The notes under the pieces were generated by a model that made no database searches, was not told the origin of the DNA, and saw only the letters and a program-made list of their open reading frames with translations. The translations under genes were made by a program, and so were the position numbers. A stretch of 64,000 bases of DNA from positions 620,001 through 684,000 of the forward strand of contig NZ_CP101497.1 in NCBI RefSeq assembly GCF_024362325.1, written 5' to 3'. This stretch comes from Microcella humidisoli (GTDB lineage Bacteria; Actinomycetota; Actinomycetes; Actinomycetales; Microbacteriaceae). Each line of letters begins with the position of its first letter. Positions within the stretch are counted from its first letter, which is position 1. This document shows positions 53,316 through 61,444 of the stretch, in pieces.

Positions 53316-53387
53316 CGGCCCAGCCTACCGGCGGGCCGTATTGCCCGGGCCGCGGCGTAGCCGGGCGACAGCGCTCGGCCGGCGGAG

Positions 53388-53500
53388 GTGCTCGCCTCGA
53401 CGTTGCGAGCGGCGAAGCCGACGGGGGTGCTCGCCTCGACGTTGCGAGCGGCGAAGCCGACGGGGGTGCTCGCCTCGACGTTGCGAGCGGCGAAGCCGAC
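53388..53500. repeat. Three tandem 39-bp repeats between cysS and ispDF
   Basis: Units start at 53388, 53427 and 53466 (GTGCTCGCCTCGACG...). The first two are 39 bp and the third is cut after 35 bp. The copies are essentially identical. Each contains an inverted repeat GCTCGC-N9-GCGAGC and a GGCGAAGCC mini-hairpin. No spacers differ between units, so it is not a CRISPR array. No gene is supported in 53316-53550. Confidence 0.9.
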
Positions 53501-53550
53501 GACCGCGCTCGTCGGCGGAGCCGCATCGCGCCGCAGGAGCGGCGGCGCGA

Positions 53551-54726
53551 TCAGGAATGTAACAGTGCCGTGGCGATTGCAGCGACGCCCTCAGCGCGGC
53601 CGGTGAAGCCGAGGCCGTCCGAGGTCGTCGCGGCGACGCTCACGGGAGCACCGAGAGTGCGCGTCAGCAGCGCTTCGACCTCGTGCCGCCGAGCGGCGAA
53701 GCGCGGGCGCTGGGCGACGACCTGCACGGCCACGTTGACGACCTCGAAGCCCGCGTCGCGCACGAGCTCGAGCGTCGCGGTGAGGAACACCTCGCCGCGC
53801 GCCTCAGCGAACCGCGGGTCGTCGACGCCGAAGCGCGAGCCGATGTCGCCGAGCCCTGCGGCCGACAGCAGCGCGTCGCAGATGGCATGGCTGATGGCGT
53901 CGCCGTCGCTGTGCCCGGCGAGCCCTGGTTCGTCGGGCCAGTACAGCCCGCCCAGCCAGAGCGGCTGGCTCTCGTCGTAGGCGTGCACGTCGATGCCAAC
54001 GCCCGTGCGCAGCGACGGCCGACCGCCCGAGACGAGGTGCTCGGCCCGCCGCAGATCCCACGGGGTGGTCACCTTGAAGGCGCGCTCATCGCCCGGCACC
54101 GTGACCACGGGATGCCCGGCCGCGGCGAACACGCTGGCATCGTCGGTGTGCTCCGCACCCGGAACGACCGCCGTCACCGCCGCCCGGTAGGCCTCGGCCG
54201 GAAAACCCTGGGGGGTCTGGATCGCCGCCAACTCGCTGCGATCGACCTGTTCCAGAACGGCGCCGGAGTGGTCGCGCCGCGCGATCGTGTCGACCACGGG
54301 CAGGGCGGGGATGACGCCCACCTGCTCGGCCCGCACGCGCTGCACCACTCGAGTGAAGACCTCCGGCGGGGTGAGCGCCCGCGCGGCGTCGTGGATGAGC
54401 ACCACGTCGGCGCCCTCGGCGACGGCGGCGAGCCCGGCCGCGACGGAGGCCGCGCGGCTGTCGCCTCCCGTGACGACGGTCACCGCATCCTGCACCGGGC
54501 CGGCGACGCGACGGCCGATCGCCGCTGCGTCGCCGCGGTGGCTCGCGGGCGCGACGATGACGACCTGGGCGGGCTCCGGCTGGGCGAAGACACCCTCGAG
54601 CGCGTGCTCAAGAAGCGTGCGCCCGCCGAGGGTCACGAAGGCCTTGGGCTCGGGGCGACCCAGCCGGGTGCCGCTGCCGGCCGCGACCACGATGACCGCG
54701 AGCCGCGGCGCGAGAGGCGCCGTCAT
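53551..54726 (-). CDS. ispDF: Bifunctional IspD/IspF isoprenoid enzyme
   Basis: A 391-aa fusion of MEP cytidylyltransferase (IspD, 1-about 230) and 2-C-methyl-D-erythritol 2,4-cyclodiphosphate synthase (IspF, about 235-391) of the non-mevalonate pathway. IspD motifs: VVAAGSGTRLGRPEPKAF, and LIHDAARAL. IspF motifs: VGIDVHAYD with metal Asp and His, GHSDGDAISHAICDALL, and TSDGLGFTGRAEGV. It starts 2 bp after the carD stop. Fused ispDF is found in several proteobacteria and actinobacteria. Confidence 0.95.
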   Translation of the reverse strand: MTAPLAPRLAVIVVAAGSGTRLGRPEPKAFVTLGGRTLLEHALEGVFAQPEPAQVVIVAPASHRGDAAAIGRRVAGPVQDAVTVVTGGDSRAASVAAGLAAVAEGADVVLIHDAARALTPPEVFTRVVQRVRAEQVGVIPALPVVDTIARRDHSGAVLEQVDRSELAAIQTPQGFPAEAYRAAVTAVVPGAEHTDDASVFAAAGHPVVTVPGDERAFKVTTPWDLRRAEHLVSGGRPSLRTGVGIDVHAYDESQPLWLGGLYWPDEPGLAGHSDGDAISHAICDALLSAAGLGDIGSRFGVDDPRFAEARGEVFLTATLELVRDAGFEVVNVAVQVVAQRPRFAARRHEVEALLTRTLGAPVSVAATTSDGLGFTGRAEGVAAIATALLHS

Positions 54727-54728
54727 GC

Positions 54729-55211
54729 TCAGGAGGCGAGAACCTCGTCGAGCACCGTCGAGGCCTTCTCCTCGTCCGTCTTCTCGGCGAGCGCGAGCTC
54801 GCTGATGAGAATCTGGCGGGCCTTCGCGAGCATGCGCTTCTCGCCGGCGCTGAGGCCGCGGTCCTGATCGCGACGCCAGAGGTCGCGCACGACCTCGGAA
54901 ACCTTGATGACGTCGCCCGAAGCGAGCTTCTCAAGGTTCGCCTTGTAGCGGCGCGACCAGTTGGTCGGCTCTTCGGTGAACGGCGCGCGCAGCACCTCGA
55001 ACACCTTGTCGAGCCCCTCCTGGCCGATGACGTCGCGCACGCCGACGAGGTCGACGTTCTCGGCGGGAACCTCGATCGTCAGGTCACCCTGCGTGACGTT
55101 GAGCTTGAGGTACAGCTTCTCTTCGCCCTTGATGATTCGGTTCTTCACTTCGATGATCGTCGCCGCACCGTGGTGGGGGTAGACGACCGTCTCGCCAACC
55201 TGAAAAAGCAT
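54729..55211 (-). CDS. carD: CarD family RNA polymerase-binding regulator
   Basis: CarD (160 aa) binds the RNA polymerase beta subunit and stabilises open complexes, mainly at rRNA promoters. The N-terminal RID domain ([18 protein letters not shown]...) and a C-terminal helical DNA-binding domain ([33 protein letters not shown]) are visible. The neighbours lpqE (divergent) and ispDF (downstream) repeat the order I recall from mycobacteria. A TAGACT -10 lies 28 bp upstream. Confidence 0.96.
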   Translation of the reverse strand: MLFQVGETVVYPHHGAATIIEVKNRIIKGEEKLYLKLNVTQGDLTIEVPAENVDLVGVRDVIGQEGLDKVFEVLRAPFTEEPTNWSRRYKANLEKLASGDVIKVSEVVRDLWRRDQDRGLSAGEKRMLAKARQILISELALAEKTDEEKASTVLDEVLAS

Positions 55212-55238
55212 GGGTGATGGTCCTTCCGCAGAACTGCC

Positions 55239-55327
55239 AGTCTACCACAGCGTTTTCACAGAGAATCGGGCCGGGCGGCGACCACCGGGGCGCGGAACAG
55301 GCCCTCGATGGCTCACTACACTAGACT
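55239..55327. promoter_or_regulatory. Divergent -10 elements for carD and lpqE
   Basis: TAGACT appears on the minus strand at 55239-55244 (carD) and on the plus strand at 55322-55327 (lpqE). No strong -35 is visible for either. The 186-bp gap holds no gene. Confidence 0.45.
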
Positions 55328-55397
55328 CGGATGCGCTCTCGCGCGCCTCTCGCACCGTGCGCGAACGGGCCACCCGACGGGCTGAAGGAGTCAATTC

Positions 55398-55868
55398 GTG
55401 AAATCTCGCTTGGCGGCGTCGATCGCCCTCGCGGCCGCCCTCCTGGTCGGCACGACCGGCTGCACGTTCGGAGCGGTGATCGCCACGGAGAAGGACTACG
55501 ACCCGAGCGACGGCGTCGGTGCCGAGGTCGGCGAGCTCGCCATCCGCAACGCGCTGCTCATCGGCGAGACCGGCGAGGAGCTGAACCTCGTCATGACGAT
55601 CGCGAGCTCGGCCGACGTCGACCGCCGCCTCACCGTGCAGTGGGAGGCCGACGGCGAGCGCGTGACCGAAGCGGTCGTCGTCGCAGCGGGCGACCGCACC
55701 CGCGTGGGCGGCCCGGACGACGAGACGCAGATCGTGATCGCCGGCAGCGGCGCCACCATCGGCGGGCTCGTTCCGGTGTTCTTCGCCTACAGCGGCGCCG
55801 AGGGCGTCGAGGTGCTGGTTCCGGTGCTCGACGGCGCGCTGCCCGAGTACGAGCTGTACATCCCCTGA
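55398..55868 (+). CDS. lpqE: LpqE-like lipoprotein
   Basis: A 156-aa lipoprotein. The signal peptide ends in LLVGTTGC with the lipidated Cys22, and the rest is a beta-sandwich-like domain (LAIRNALLIGETGEELNLVM; LTVQWEADGERVTEAVVV). Position divergent from carD matches mycobacterial LpqE, on which the symbol rests; sequence similarity is only judged by eye. It starts at GTG 55398 after GAAGGAG. The stop codon lies in the first of three hairpin repeats. Function unknown. Confidence 0.75.
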   Translation: MKSRLAASIALAAALLVGTTGCTFGAVIATEKDYDPSDGVGAEVGELAIRNALLIGETGEELNLVMTIASSADVDRRLTVQWEADGERVTEAVVVAAGDRTRVGGPDDETQIVIAGSGATIGGLVPVFFAYSGAEGVEVLVPVLDGALPEYELYIP

Positions 55869-55943
55869 CCTCGCCCGTCGGGCGACGAATTCCTGAGCTC
55901 GCCCGTCGGGCGACGAATCGCTTGACCTCGCCCTGCGGGCGAC
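55866..55943. repeat. Three 28-29-bp hairpin repeats between lpqE and regX3
   Basis: Units start at 55866, 55894 and 55923, each TGASCTCGCCCGTCGGGCGA-like, each forming a CGCCCG/CGGGCG (or CGCCCTGCGGGCG) hairpin; the third is slightly diverged. They fill the gap between two convergent genes and probably act as a multi-copy terminator. The first unit supplies the lpqE stop codon. Confidence 0.8.
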
Positions 55944-55949
55944 CGCGCC

Positions 55950-56630
55950 CTAGGCCTCGAAGCGGTAGCCGAGGCCGCGCACGGTCACGAGCATCCGCGG
56001 GTTCGAGGGGTCGGGTTCGATCTTCGAGCGAATGCGCTTGACGTGCACGTCGAGGGTCTTGGTGTCGCCGAAATAGTCGGCGCCCCAGACGCGGTCGATG
56101 AGCTGCCCGCGAGTGAGCACGCGCCCGGCGTTGCGCAGCAGCAGCTCGAGCAGCTCGAACTCTTTGAGCGGCATGGCGACGACCGTGCCGTCCACGGTGA
56201 CCTGATGCTTCTCCACATCCATGCGCACCGGACCGACCGTGAGCACGGCATCGTCGAGGTCGCCCGCGTCGACCTGACGACGCAGCACCGCCCGGATGCG
56301 CGCGAGCAGCTCCCGGGTCGAGTACGGCTTCGTCACGTAGTCGTCGGCACCCAGCTCGAGCCCCACGACGATGTCGACCTCGCTGTCTTTCGCCGTGAGC
56401 ATGATGATGGGCACGCCTGACCGCTGCCGCAGTTCGCGGCACACCTCGGTGCCCGGCAGCCCCGGCAGCATGAGGTCGAGCAGCACGAGGTCGGCACCCG
56501 CGCGATCGAACTCGGCGAGGGCGGCGATGCCGTCGGCCGCCACCGTCGTCTCATAGCCCTCGCGGGTCAGCAGGTAGGCGAGCGGCTCGGAGAGCGCGGC
56601 TTCGTCTTCGACGATGAGGATGCGGGTCAT
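55950..56630 (-). CDS. regX3: Response regulator, RegX3/PhoB type
   Basis: A 226-aa OmpR-class regulator. The receiver domain (1-115) has the phosphorylated Asp52 in LVLLDLMLPG, plus IVEDE and TKPYS. The DNA-binding wing domain (about 130-226) includes LKEFELLELLLRNAGRVLTR and VHVKRIRSKIEPDP. The ATG at 56630 overlaps the sensor kinase stop (ATGA). Context with a SenX3-like kinase and phoU points to phosphate-starvation control. The name is by family and context. Confidence 0.9.
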   Translation of the reverse strand: MTRILIVEDEAALSEPLAYLLTREGYETTVAADGIAALAEFDRAGADLVLLDLMLPGLPGTEVCRELRQRSGVPIIMLTAKDSEVDIVVGLELGADDYVTKPYSTRELLARIRAVLRRQVDAGDLDDAVLTVGPVRMDVEKHQVTVDGTVVAMPLKEFELLELLLRNAGRVLTRGQLIDRVWGADYFGDTKTLDVHVKRIRSKIEPDPSNPRMLVTVRGLGYRFEA

Positions 56631-57784
56631 GACCGGGCTTTCGTGAGGAGGGGAAGCGCGGGCTCGAGCACGCGCGGCAGTCGGATGGTGAAGGTCGACC
56701 CGCGACCCGGCTGCGACCACACGCGCACGTCGCCGCCGTGGTTCTGCACCACGTGCTTGACGATGCTGAGGCCGAGGCCGGTGCCGCCCGTGGTGCGCGA
56801 GCGCGCCTGGTCGACACGGAAGAAGCGCTCGAAGACGCGATCGAGCTCGTCCTCGGGAATGCCGATGCCCTGATCGGTCACGGCGATCTCGATGACATCG
56901 TCGGCCGCCGTCACACCGATGCCGACGCGCGACGGCGACGGCGAGTACTGCACGGCGTTGAGCACGAGGTTGTGCACGGCCGTGATGAGCATCGCCTCGT
57001 CGCCCCAGACCCGAAGGCCCTTCGAGCCGCCGCTGACGAGCGTCACGCGCTGGGCTTCGGCGAGCACGCGGTTCTGATCGATCGCGGCGGTGATCACGTG
57101 ATCGAGGTCGACGATCTCGGGATGCGACAGGGCATCCTTCGCCTGCAGCCGCGAGAGCTCGATGATCTCTTGCGTCATGCTCGCGAGCCGCGACGACTCT
57201 TTCGTGAGCTGCTCGGCGAAGCGCCGCACCTGCACGGGATCATCGGCCGCGTGGCCGAGCGCCTCGCCCAGCAGCCCGATCGCCCCGATCGGCGTCTTGA
57301 GCTCGTGGCTGATGTTGGCGACGAAGTCGCGGCGCACGGCGTCGAGTCGGTACGACTCGGTGCGGTCCTCGGCGAGCAGCAGCATGAAGCGGCTGCCGAG
57401 CCGGGCCACCCGCACCGAGAGGTGCAGCGCGGCATCGCCGAGCGGCCCCCGACTCAGCTCGAGCTCTTCCGTCACGGCTTCGCCGCTGCGGCGCACGCGA
57501 TCGACGAGCTCGACGAGACGCGGGTGAACGAGCGTGCGGTGCCATACGAGCCCGAGGGTCACGGCGCGCGGCGAGGCCTTGATGACGTTGTTGCTCGGGT
57601 CGAGCACGACGCCGGCCGACTCGAGGGCTTCGATCACCTGGTCGACGCCGTCGGGCACGGTGGTCGACGCGACCTCGGCGGCCATCCGGCCCCGTCGAGC
57701 GGCCGTGATGACGGCGACGACGGCTCCGCCCCCGATCACGGCCCCGAGGGCGAGAGCGAGGGGCACGAGCAGTGCCGAGTCCAT
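56627..57784 (-). CDS. senX3: Sensor histidine kinase, SenX3/PhoR type
   Basis: A 385-aa kinase with one clear N-terminal membrane segment (about 5-28), a PAS-like region (about 45-140), a dimerisation domain with the phosphorylated His160 in ANISHELKTP, and an ATPase domain with NLVLNAVQYS, DQGIGIPEDE and GTGLGLSIVKH. The ATG at 57784 is preferred because TAATCT (57792-57797) lies 7 nt upstream, predicting a leaderless mRNA; a GTG at 57790 is possible. It is divergent from phoU. Confidence 0.9.
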   Translation of the reverse strand: MDSALLVPLALALGAVIGGGAVVAVITAARRGRMAAEVASTTVPDGVDQVIEALESAGVVLDPSNNVIKASPRAVTLGLVWHRTLVHPRLVELVDRVRRSGEAVTEELELSRGPLGDAALHLSVRVARLGSRFMLLLAEDRTESYRLDAVRRDFVANISHELKTPIGAIGLLGEALGHAADDPVQVRRFAEQLTKESSRLASMTQEIIELSRLQAKDALSHPEIVDLDHVITAAIDQNRVLAEAQRVTLVSGGSKGLRVWGDEAMLITAVHNLVLNAVQYSPSPSRVGIGVTAADDVIEIAVTDQGIGIPEDELDRVFERFFRVDQARSRTTGGTGLGLSIVKHVVQNHGGDVRVWSQPGRGSTFTIRLPRVLEPALPLLTKARS

Positions 57785-57856
57785 GAGCACTAGATTAGTG
57801 ACCGATGGAGCGCCCTCCGGGTGCCGAAGGGCGCCGCGAGCGCGACATCGCCGAGA

Positions 57857-57895
57857 ATTAACCTGCGGGCCAGTTGCCGTTCACCGCTGAACGGC
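57857..57895. promoter_or_regulatory. Pho-type operator between senX3 and phoU
   Basis: GTTCACC (57879-57885) is identical to the core of actinobacterial PHO boxes, and ATTAACC lies 22 bp (two 11-bp steps) upstream. The same site is part of a perfect 8-bp palindrome GCCGTTCA-CCGC-TGAACGGC (57876-57895). Likely autoregulation by the RegX3-like protein. Confidence 0.55.
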
Positions 57896-57946
57896 ACTGT
57901 GCAAGGGATTGTGCCGCAGCCCCCGAGATCAAGAGGACGTGTTCAG

Positions 57947-58597
57947 ATGCGCGAAGTGTTCCAGCAGGAGCTGCGAGAGGTGCGGGAGCGCCTCGTGGAG
58001 ATCGCCGGCCTCGTGGCCGACTCGATCGACAACGCGACCCGCGCCTTCAACGAGTCGAACGTCTCGCTCGCCGAGACCGTCATCGCCGACGACGCGAAGA
58101 TCGATGCCGCGGCCGCCGAGCTCGACGAGCTCGCGATCAACATCCTCGCCCGCCAGCAGCCCGTCGCCCGCGACCTGCGCGTCGTCGTGAGCGCTCTGCG
58201 CATCAGCGCCTCGCTCGAGCGCATGGGCGACATGTCCGAGCACATCGCGCAGCTCGCCCGCTACCGGTTCCCCGACAAGGTCGTTCCGAAGAGCCTGCGC
58301 GGCACGTTCAAGGAGATGGGCGCGCTCGACGTGGAGATCGCGCGCAAGCTCGTCGAGCTGCTCGAGACCGAAGACGTCGCGATCGCCGAGCACATCCGCA
58401 ACGAAGACGACAAGATCGACGCGCTGCACCTCAGCGTCTTCGACAAGGTGCTCGGCGAGACCTGGAAGGGCGAAGCCATCGACACGGTCGACGCAACGCT
58501 GGCCTCGCGGTACCACGAGCGCTTCGCCGACCACGCCGTCTCGATCTCGAAAAAGGTGCAGTACCTCGCCACGGGCGACTGGGTTCCGGTCGACTGA
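57947..58597 (+). CDS. phoU: Phosphate signalling/transport regulator PhoU
   Basis: A 216-aa all-helical protein built from two three-helix PhoU repeats, each with the metal-binding acidic pattern (ERMGDMSEHI in the first, RYHERFADHAV in the second). PhoU damps phosphate uptake and controls the sensor kinase. The ATG at 57947 begins MREVFQQELREV, the usual start; the longer frame is not supported. It is divergent from senX3 across a PHO-box-like site. Confidence 0.93.
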   Translation: MREVFQQELREVRERLVEIAGLVADSIDNATRAFNESNVSLAETVIADDAKIDAAAAELDELAINILARQQPVARDLRVVVSALRISASLERMGDMSEHIAQLARYRFPDKVVPKSLRGTFKEMGALDVEIARKLVELLETEDVAIAEHIRNEDDKIDALHLSVFDKVLGETWKGEAIDTVDATLASRYHERFADHAVSISKKVQYLATGDWVPVD

Positions 58598-58619
58598 CCC
58601 CGCTCGAGCATCCCGCTCA

Positions 58620-58657
58620 CGCGAACGGCCCCGGCAGATCTGCCGGGGCCGTTCGCG
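58620..58657. terminator. 19-bp palindromic bidirectional terminator
   Basis: 58620-58657 is a perfect 38-bp palindrome centred on AGATCT (arm CGCGAACGGCCCCGGCAGA), between the convergent phoU and gpmA genes. Confidence 0.9.
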
Positions 58658-58672
58658 ATCGGGGGATGCGCG

Positions 58673-59416
58673 CTACTTCTTGCCCTGCGCGGCGACGGCC
58701 GCGGCACCGGCGGCAGCCGCCTCCGGGTCGAGGTACTCGGCGGGCTTCACCGGCATGAAATCGTCGCCGAGCTCGTAGACGAGCGGGATGCCCGTGGGGA
58801 TGTTGAGCTCGGCGATCGCGTCGTCCGAGATGCCGTCGAGGTGCTTGACGAGTGCCCGCAGCGAGTTGCCGTGGGCGGTCACGAGCACCGTCTGGCCGGC
58901 GGCGAGATCGCGCGTGATGTCGCTGTGCCAGTAGGGCAGCATGCGATCGATGACGAGCTTGAGGCTCTCGGTGCGCGGCACCTCGCCGTCGATGCCGACG
59001 TAGCGCGGGTCGTGCACCTGGCTGTACTCGGCGTCGTCGTCGAGCGGCGGTGGCGGGGTGTCGAAGCTGCGGCGCCACGTCATGAAGAGCTCCTCGCCGT
59101 GCGCCGCGAGCGTCTCGGCCTTGTTGAGCCCTTGCAGGGCGCCGTAGTGGCGCTCGTTGAGTCGCCAGCTGCGCTTGACCGGCAGCCAGTCGAGGTCGGC
59201 CACCTCGAGGGCGATGTTCGCCGTGTGGATGGCGCGCTTGAGCAGGCTCGTGTAGAGCACCCGGGGGGCGAGCCCCGAGGCCTTGATGAGCTCGCCGGCA
59301 CGGGCCGCTTCTGCCTTGCCCTGCTCGGTGAGCCCCACGTCGACCCAGCCCGTGAAGATGTTCTTCTCGTTCCAGACGGAGTGGCCGTGGCGAAGCAGGA
59401 TCAGGGTGTGCGTCAT
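58673..59416 (-). CDS. gpmA: 2,3-bisphosphoglycerate-dependent phosphoglycerate mutase
   Basis: This 247-aa glycolytic enzyme interconverts 3- and 2-phosphoglycerate. Motifs: [18 protein letters not shown] with the phosphorylated histidine, [14 protein letters not shown], and [17 protein letters not shown] with the second catalytic histidine. The proximity to phoU/senX3 is also seen in mycobacteria (gpm1 beside senX3-regX3, as I recall). Confidence 0.96.
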   Translation of the reverse strand: MTHTLILLRHGHSVWNEKNIFTGWVDVGLTEQGKAEAARAGELIKASGLAPRVLYTSLLKRAIHTANIALEVADLDWLPVKRSWRLNERHYGALQGLNKAETLAAHGEELFMTWRRSFDTPPPPLDDDAEYSQVHDPRYVGIDGEVPRTESLKLVIDRMLPYWHSDITRDLAAGQTVLVTAHGNSLRALVKHLDGISDDAIAELNIPTGIPLVYELGDDFMPVKPAEYLDPEAAAAGAAAVAAQGKK

Positions 59417-59449
59417 GGCTCCAGCCTATCGAGGGCCGACAATGGACGG

Positions 59450-60235
59450 ATGGCAGAGGGGCGCATCACGCGGGGCACGACGGGCGTCAACCGTCTGCGG
59501 CGCATGGACCGCTGGCTCGCGGCGCAGCCCGCCCTGCGCCGCGCATCCGACCCCCTCATCGTCGACCTCGGGTACGGGGCCGCGCACTGGACCTCGCTCG
59601 AGCTGCTCGAACGGCTTCGCCGGGTGCGGCCGGACGCCCGGGTCGTCGGCATCGAGATCGACCCCGAGCGCGTGCGGGCGGCGGCCGCGTTCGCGCGCGA
59701 GGGGCTGAGCTTCCGGCTGGGCGGCTTCGAGGTGCCGCTCGACGGGGATGTCCGGCCCGCGATCATCCGCGCCGCGAACGTGCTGCGGCAGTACGACGAG
59801 GCTGAGGTGCCCGCGGCCTGGGCGCTGCTGCGCTCGCGCCTGCAGCCGGGCGGGCTGCTGCTCGAGGGCACGTGCAGCGAGGTCGGCCGCGTGGCGAGCT
59901 GGGTCGCGCTCGACCCGTCGGGGCCCGTCTCGCTCACGCTCGCGCTGCACCTCGCGTCGCTCGACGAGCTCGGCGGGCCCTCGGTCGTGGCCGAGCGGCT
60001 GCCGAAAGCGCTCATCCACCGCAACGTGCCGGGCGAGCCGGTGCACGCGCTGCTGCGCGACCTTGACGCCCAGTGGGCGCGGCAGGCCCCGCTGTCGACC
60101 TTCTCGCCCCGGCAGCGCTTCATCGCCGCGGTGCGCGGGCTGCGCGAGGCCGGGTGGCCCGTGCTCGACGGCCCCTCCCGCTGGCGGCTCGGCGAGCTCA
60201 CCGTGCCCTGGTCCGCAGTCGCGCCGCTGCCCTGA
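59450..60235 (+). CDS. SAM-dependent methyltransferase-like protein
   Basis: A 261-aa class I methyltransferase fold. The SAM loop is IVDLGYGAAHWTSLEL, followed by VVGIEIDPERV (acidic end of beta-2) and LQPGGLLLEGTCSE. The substrate is unknown. The ATG at 59450 starts MAEGRITRGTTG; upstream codons belong to the shadow of gpmA. It is divergent from gpmA by 33 bp and convergent with the DUF559 gene. Confidence 0.82.
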   Translation: MAEGRITRGTTGVNRLRRMDRWLAAQPALRRASDPLIVDLGYGAAHWTSLELLERLRRVRPDARVVGIEIDPERVRAAAAFAREGLSFRLGGFEVPLDGDVRPAIIRAANVLRQYDEAEVPAAWALLRSRLQPGGLLLEGTCSEVGRVASWVALDPSGPVSLTLALHLASLDELGGPSVVAERLPKALIHRNVPGEPVHALLRDLDAQWARQAPLSTFSPRQRFIAAVRGLREAGWPVLDGPSRWRLGELTVPWSAVAPLP

Positions 60236-60255
60236 CCTCGTCGCCAGAATTTCCT

Positions 60256-60327
60256 GCCGAATGACGGATGACGGGACTACTTGGCCTGTGCCGAGAGGAC
60301 TCTCCGCTCACGTCTCCGTCATTTGGC
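60256..60327. repeat. 72-bp palindromic repeat, left copy
   Basis: Terminal arms GCCGAATGACGGA (60256-60268) and TCCGTCATTTGGC (60315-60327) are inverted with one mismatch. The copy at 61319 has the same arms at exactly the same spacing. It contains the stop codon of the DUF559 gene. Confidence 0.85.
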
Positions 60328-61212
60328 GGAGGCGAGGGGCATTCCACGTCGTGCGCGGTGCTCGCCCTGCGCCACGAGGAGGCTGACCGTCACGGCCACG
60401 GTGCCCCACTCGTGCATGATCTGCCGATAGCTGAAGCGCACCACCCGGTAACCGAGGCGTGCCAGGTGCGCATCCCGCGCGCGGTCCCGCTCGAACGCAT
60501 CCGGGCTCGTGTGGTGCTCACGGCCATCCACCTCGACCACAAGGCGGCTACCGATCAGGAAGTCGACTCGACCGACACCGGGAATGAGAACCTGGCGACG
60601 GATGCGCCGCCGGAGCGCGGGCAACCGCAGCCAGAAGAGCGTCTCGATGCCTGATTCGCAGAGCCCGATGACACCGGTCGCGGCGTGGCGTTGGGCGAGT
60701 TCGAGCTCGGCGGTCACCAGACCGAGGTGGAGCGCGCTATCGAGAGCGACCGCGAACGACTCGAACGGCCCGCAGCGCTCGAGGTCGGCGAGAGCATCCG
60801 CAACCGATGCAATCGGACGGTCGACGATCGCGGACGTGCCGCGCCAGTGGAGAACGAGCGCCGTGCTTGTCGGATCTCGTCGGCGTCGGTGATCGTCGGG
60901 ATCACGAGGACGCACGGCGTGTGCAGGCAGAGCGACATGGAGCCGAGCATCCGGGATCACCCAGACACCATGCCGCCGAAGCGCGTCGTGGCAGGTCAAC
61001 TGCCCTCCGACGCGAGCGGCCTGCATGGTCTCCTCCGGAGTGCCCGGGAGTGCGTACCAGCCCTGTCGCACCCGGAGGAGCGTGCCGCGACGACGAAGCT
61101 CTGAGATGAGGTACGGGCCGTAGCCCGCGCCCCGGAGGCGGTACGTCGGGATGATCCCACCGCGCTCGGCTGCGAGCACGCGAAGGTCGGTGAGGGTTCT
61201 GATGTCGCGCAC
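60319..61212 (-). CDS. DUF559 endonuclease-like protein with AbiEi-like N-terminus
   Basis: A 297-aa protein. The N-terminal half resembles the winged-helix AbiEi antitoxin domain (LRGAGYGPYLISELRRRGTLLRVRQGWYALP in recognisable order), and the C-terminal half is DUF559, a Vsr/PD-(D/E)xK-like nuclease fold: GRVDFLIGSRLVVEVDG followed by FERDRARDAHLARLGYRVVRFSY. Such genes are common in actinobacteria and often sporadic in distribution. No toxin partner is adjacent. The gene is bracketed by two matching 72-bp palindromic repeats, which suggests a mobile or exchangeable cassette. Confidence 0.85.
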   Translation of the reverse strand: MRDIRTLTDLRVLAAERGGIIPTYRLRGAGYGPYLISELRRRGTLLRVRQGWYALPGTPEETMQAARVGGQLTCHDALRRHGVWVIPDARLHVALPAHAVRPRDPDDHRRRRDPTSTALVLHWRGTSAIVDRPIASVADALADLERCGPFESFAVALDSALHLGLVTAELELAQRHAATGVIGLCESGIETLFWLRLPALRRRIRRQVLIPGVGRVDFLIGSRLVVEVDGREHHTSPDAFERDRARDAHLARLGYRVVRFSYRQIMHEWGTVAVTVSLLVAQGEHRARRGMPLASAK

Positions 61213-61318
61213 ACGGGCAGGATGACCGGCGCTCGATGATCGCGACCTACTGCGCGGTTCCCCTCATTGTCGACAGAGCTGACGACTCTGTGTGAGGGAG
61301 TCGACGCCCTCCTATCAG

Positions 61319-61390
61319 CCGAATGACGGAGGCCGAGGCACCGAATCGGCCCGGCGACTCTCTCCCTGCCCACTTTTCCGTCATTTGGCG
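61319..61390. repeat. 72-bp palindromic repeat, right copy
   Basis: GCCGAATGACGGA (61319-61331) and TCCGTCATTTGGC (61378-61390), 59 bp apart start to start, as in the left copy. The inner 46 bp are partly conserved (CTCTC, GC, CAC near the right arm). The gap 61213-61444 contains also ACAGAG-N7-CTCTGT and no gene. Confidence 0.85.
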
Positions 61391-61444
61391 AGTGGGCCGC
61401 GGGAACAGGGGAGGGAGGGGGCGGCGCAGTGGGAGCTGACCCGC

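Noticed and set aside
53388..53500. CRISPR array
   Set aside because: The three 39-bp units are directly adjacent with no variable spacers, and there are no cas genes.
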